A stretch of 5,823 nucleotides of DNA from Sporomusa sp. (GTDB taxonomy: Bacteria; Bacillota_C; Negativicutes; Sporomusales; Sporomusaceae): contig JAQSXM010000242.1 in NCBI GenBank assembly GCA_029256645.1, positions 1-5,823 of the forward strand, in the 5' to 3' direction. The translations under genes were made by a program, and so were the position numbers. The first letter of the stretch is position 1. Each line of letters starts with the position of its first letter. Under the pieces are notes generated by a model. That model was not told where the DNA came from. It ran no database searches and saw nothing but the letters and a program-made list of their open reading frames with translations. Positions 5,783 through 5,823 of this stretch are shown piece by piece.

Positions 5783-5823
5783 AAAGTTTTACTCCCTAGT
5801 GCTAATCTATGTTAACCCGTAGT

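Noticed and set aside
5783..5823. Promoter of the GNAT gene
   Set aside because: Only about 40 bases remain before the window edge; a ribosome binding site is clear, but no convincing -35/-10 pair can be placed.

Overview
The window looks like chromosomal DNA of a diderm (outer-membrane-bearing) Firmicute, most likely a Negativicute of the Sporomusa/Pelosinus kind. This is an inference. It rests on a TonB-dependent outer-membrane receptor with a signal peptide sitting beside strong Gram-positive-style ribosome binding sites, an ECF-transporter S component and an Lsa-type ABC-F protein. No species can be assigned from the sequence alone. Every supported gene reads on the minus strand, so transcription runs from high to low coordinates.

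From right to left: (1) 5300-5782, a small AT-rich GNAT acetyltransferase. (2) 4987-5304, a gap of about 300 bases holding a perfect 16-bp inverted repeat, a good promoter, a strongly structured leader and an intrinsic-terminator-like hairpin just before a ribosome binding site. This is the layout of a riboswitch or attenuator, but I recognise no known class. (3) 4986-1819, a compact three-gene operon: an ECF S component (GTG start), a TonB-dependent receptor and a class I SAM-dependent methyltransferase, separated by only 10 and 14 bases. Together they suggest uptake of a scarce organic cofactor, precursor or metal chelate across both membranes, with a possible modification step. The ligand is not identified, and no ECF energising module (EcfA/EcfT) is in the window. 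(4) 1417-1818, a long untranslated leader with its own promoter. (5) 1416-1, an Lsa-family ABC-F ribosomal protection protein that runs off the left edge.

The most striking element is the leader of the ABC-F gene. It has a near-consensus promoter, a long 5' hairpin, a six-codon leader ORF (MKNLSC) with a good Shine-Dalgarno, a 16-bp antiterminator pairing, and a terminator hairpin with a T5 run that ends directly before the ABC-F ribosome binding site. The 9-nt segment CTTTCTTGC occurs both inside the leader ORF and inside the terminator, and its exact complement GCAAGAAAG lies between them. This gives a complete three-segment switch: a ribosome stalled by an antibiotic on the leader ORF would free the middle segment to break the terminator and switch the resistance gene on.

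The ABC-F and GNAT genes are visibly more A+T-rich than the transport operon between them. This fits, but does not prove, a separate origin for the flanking genes.
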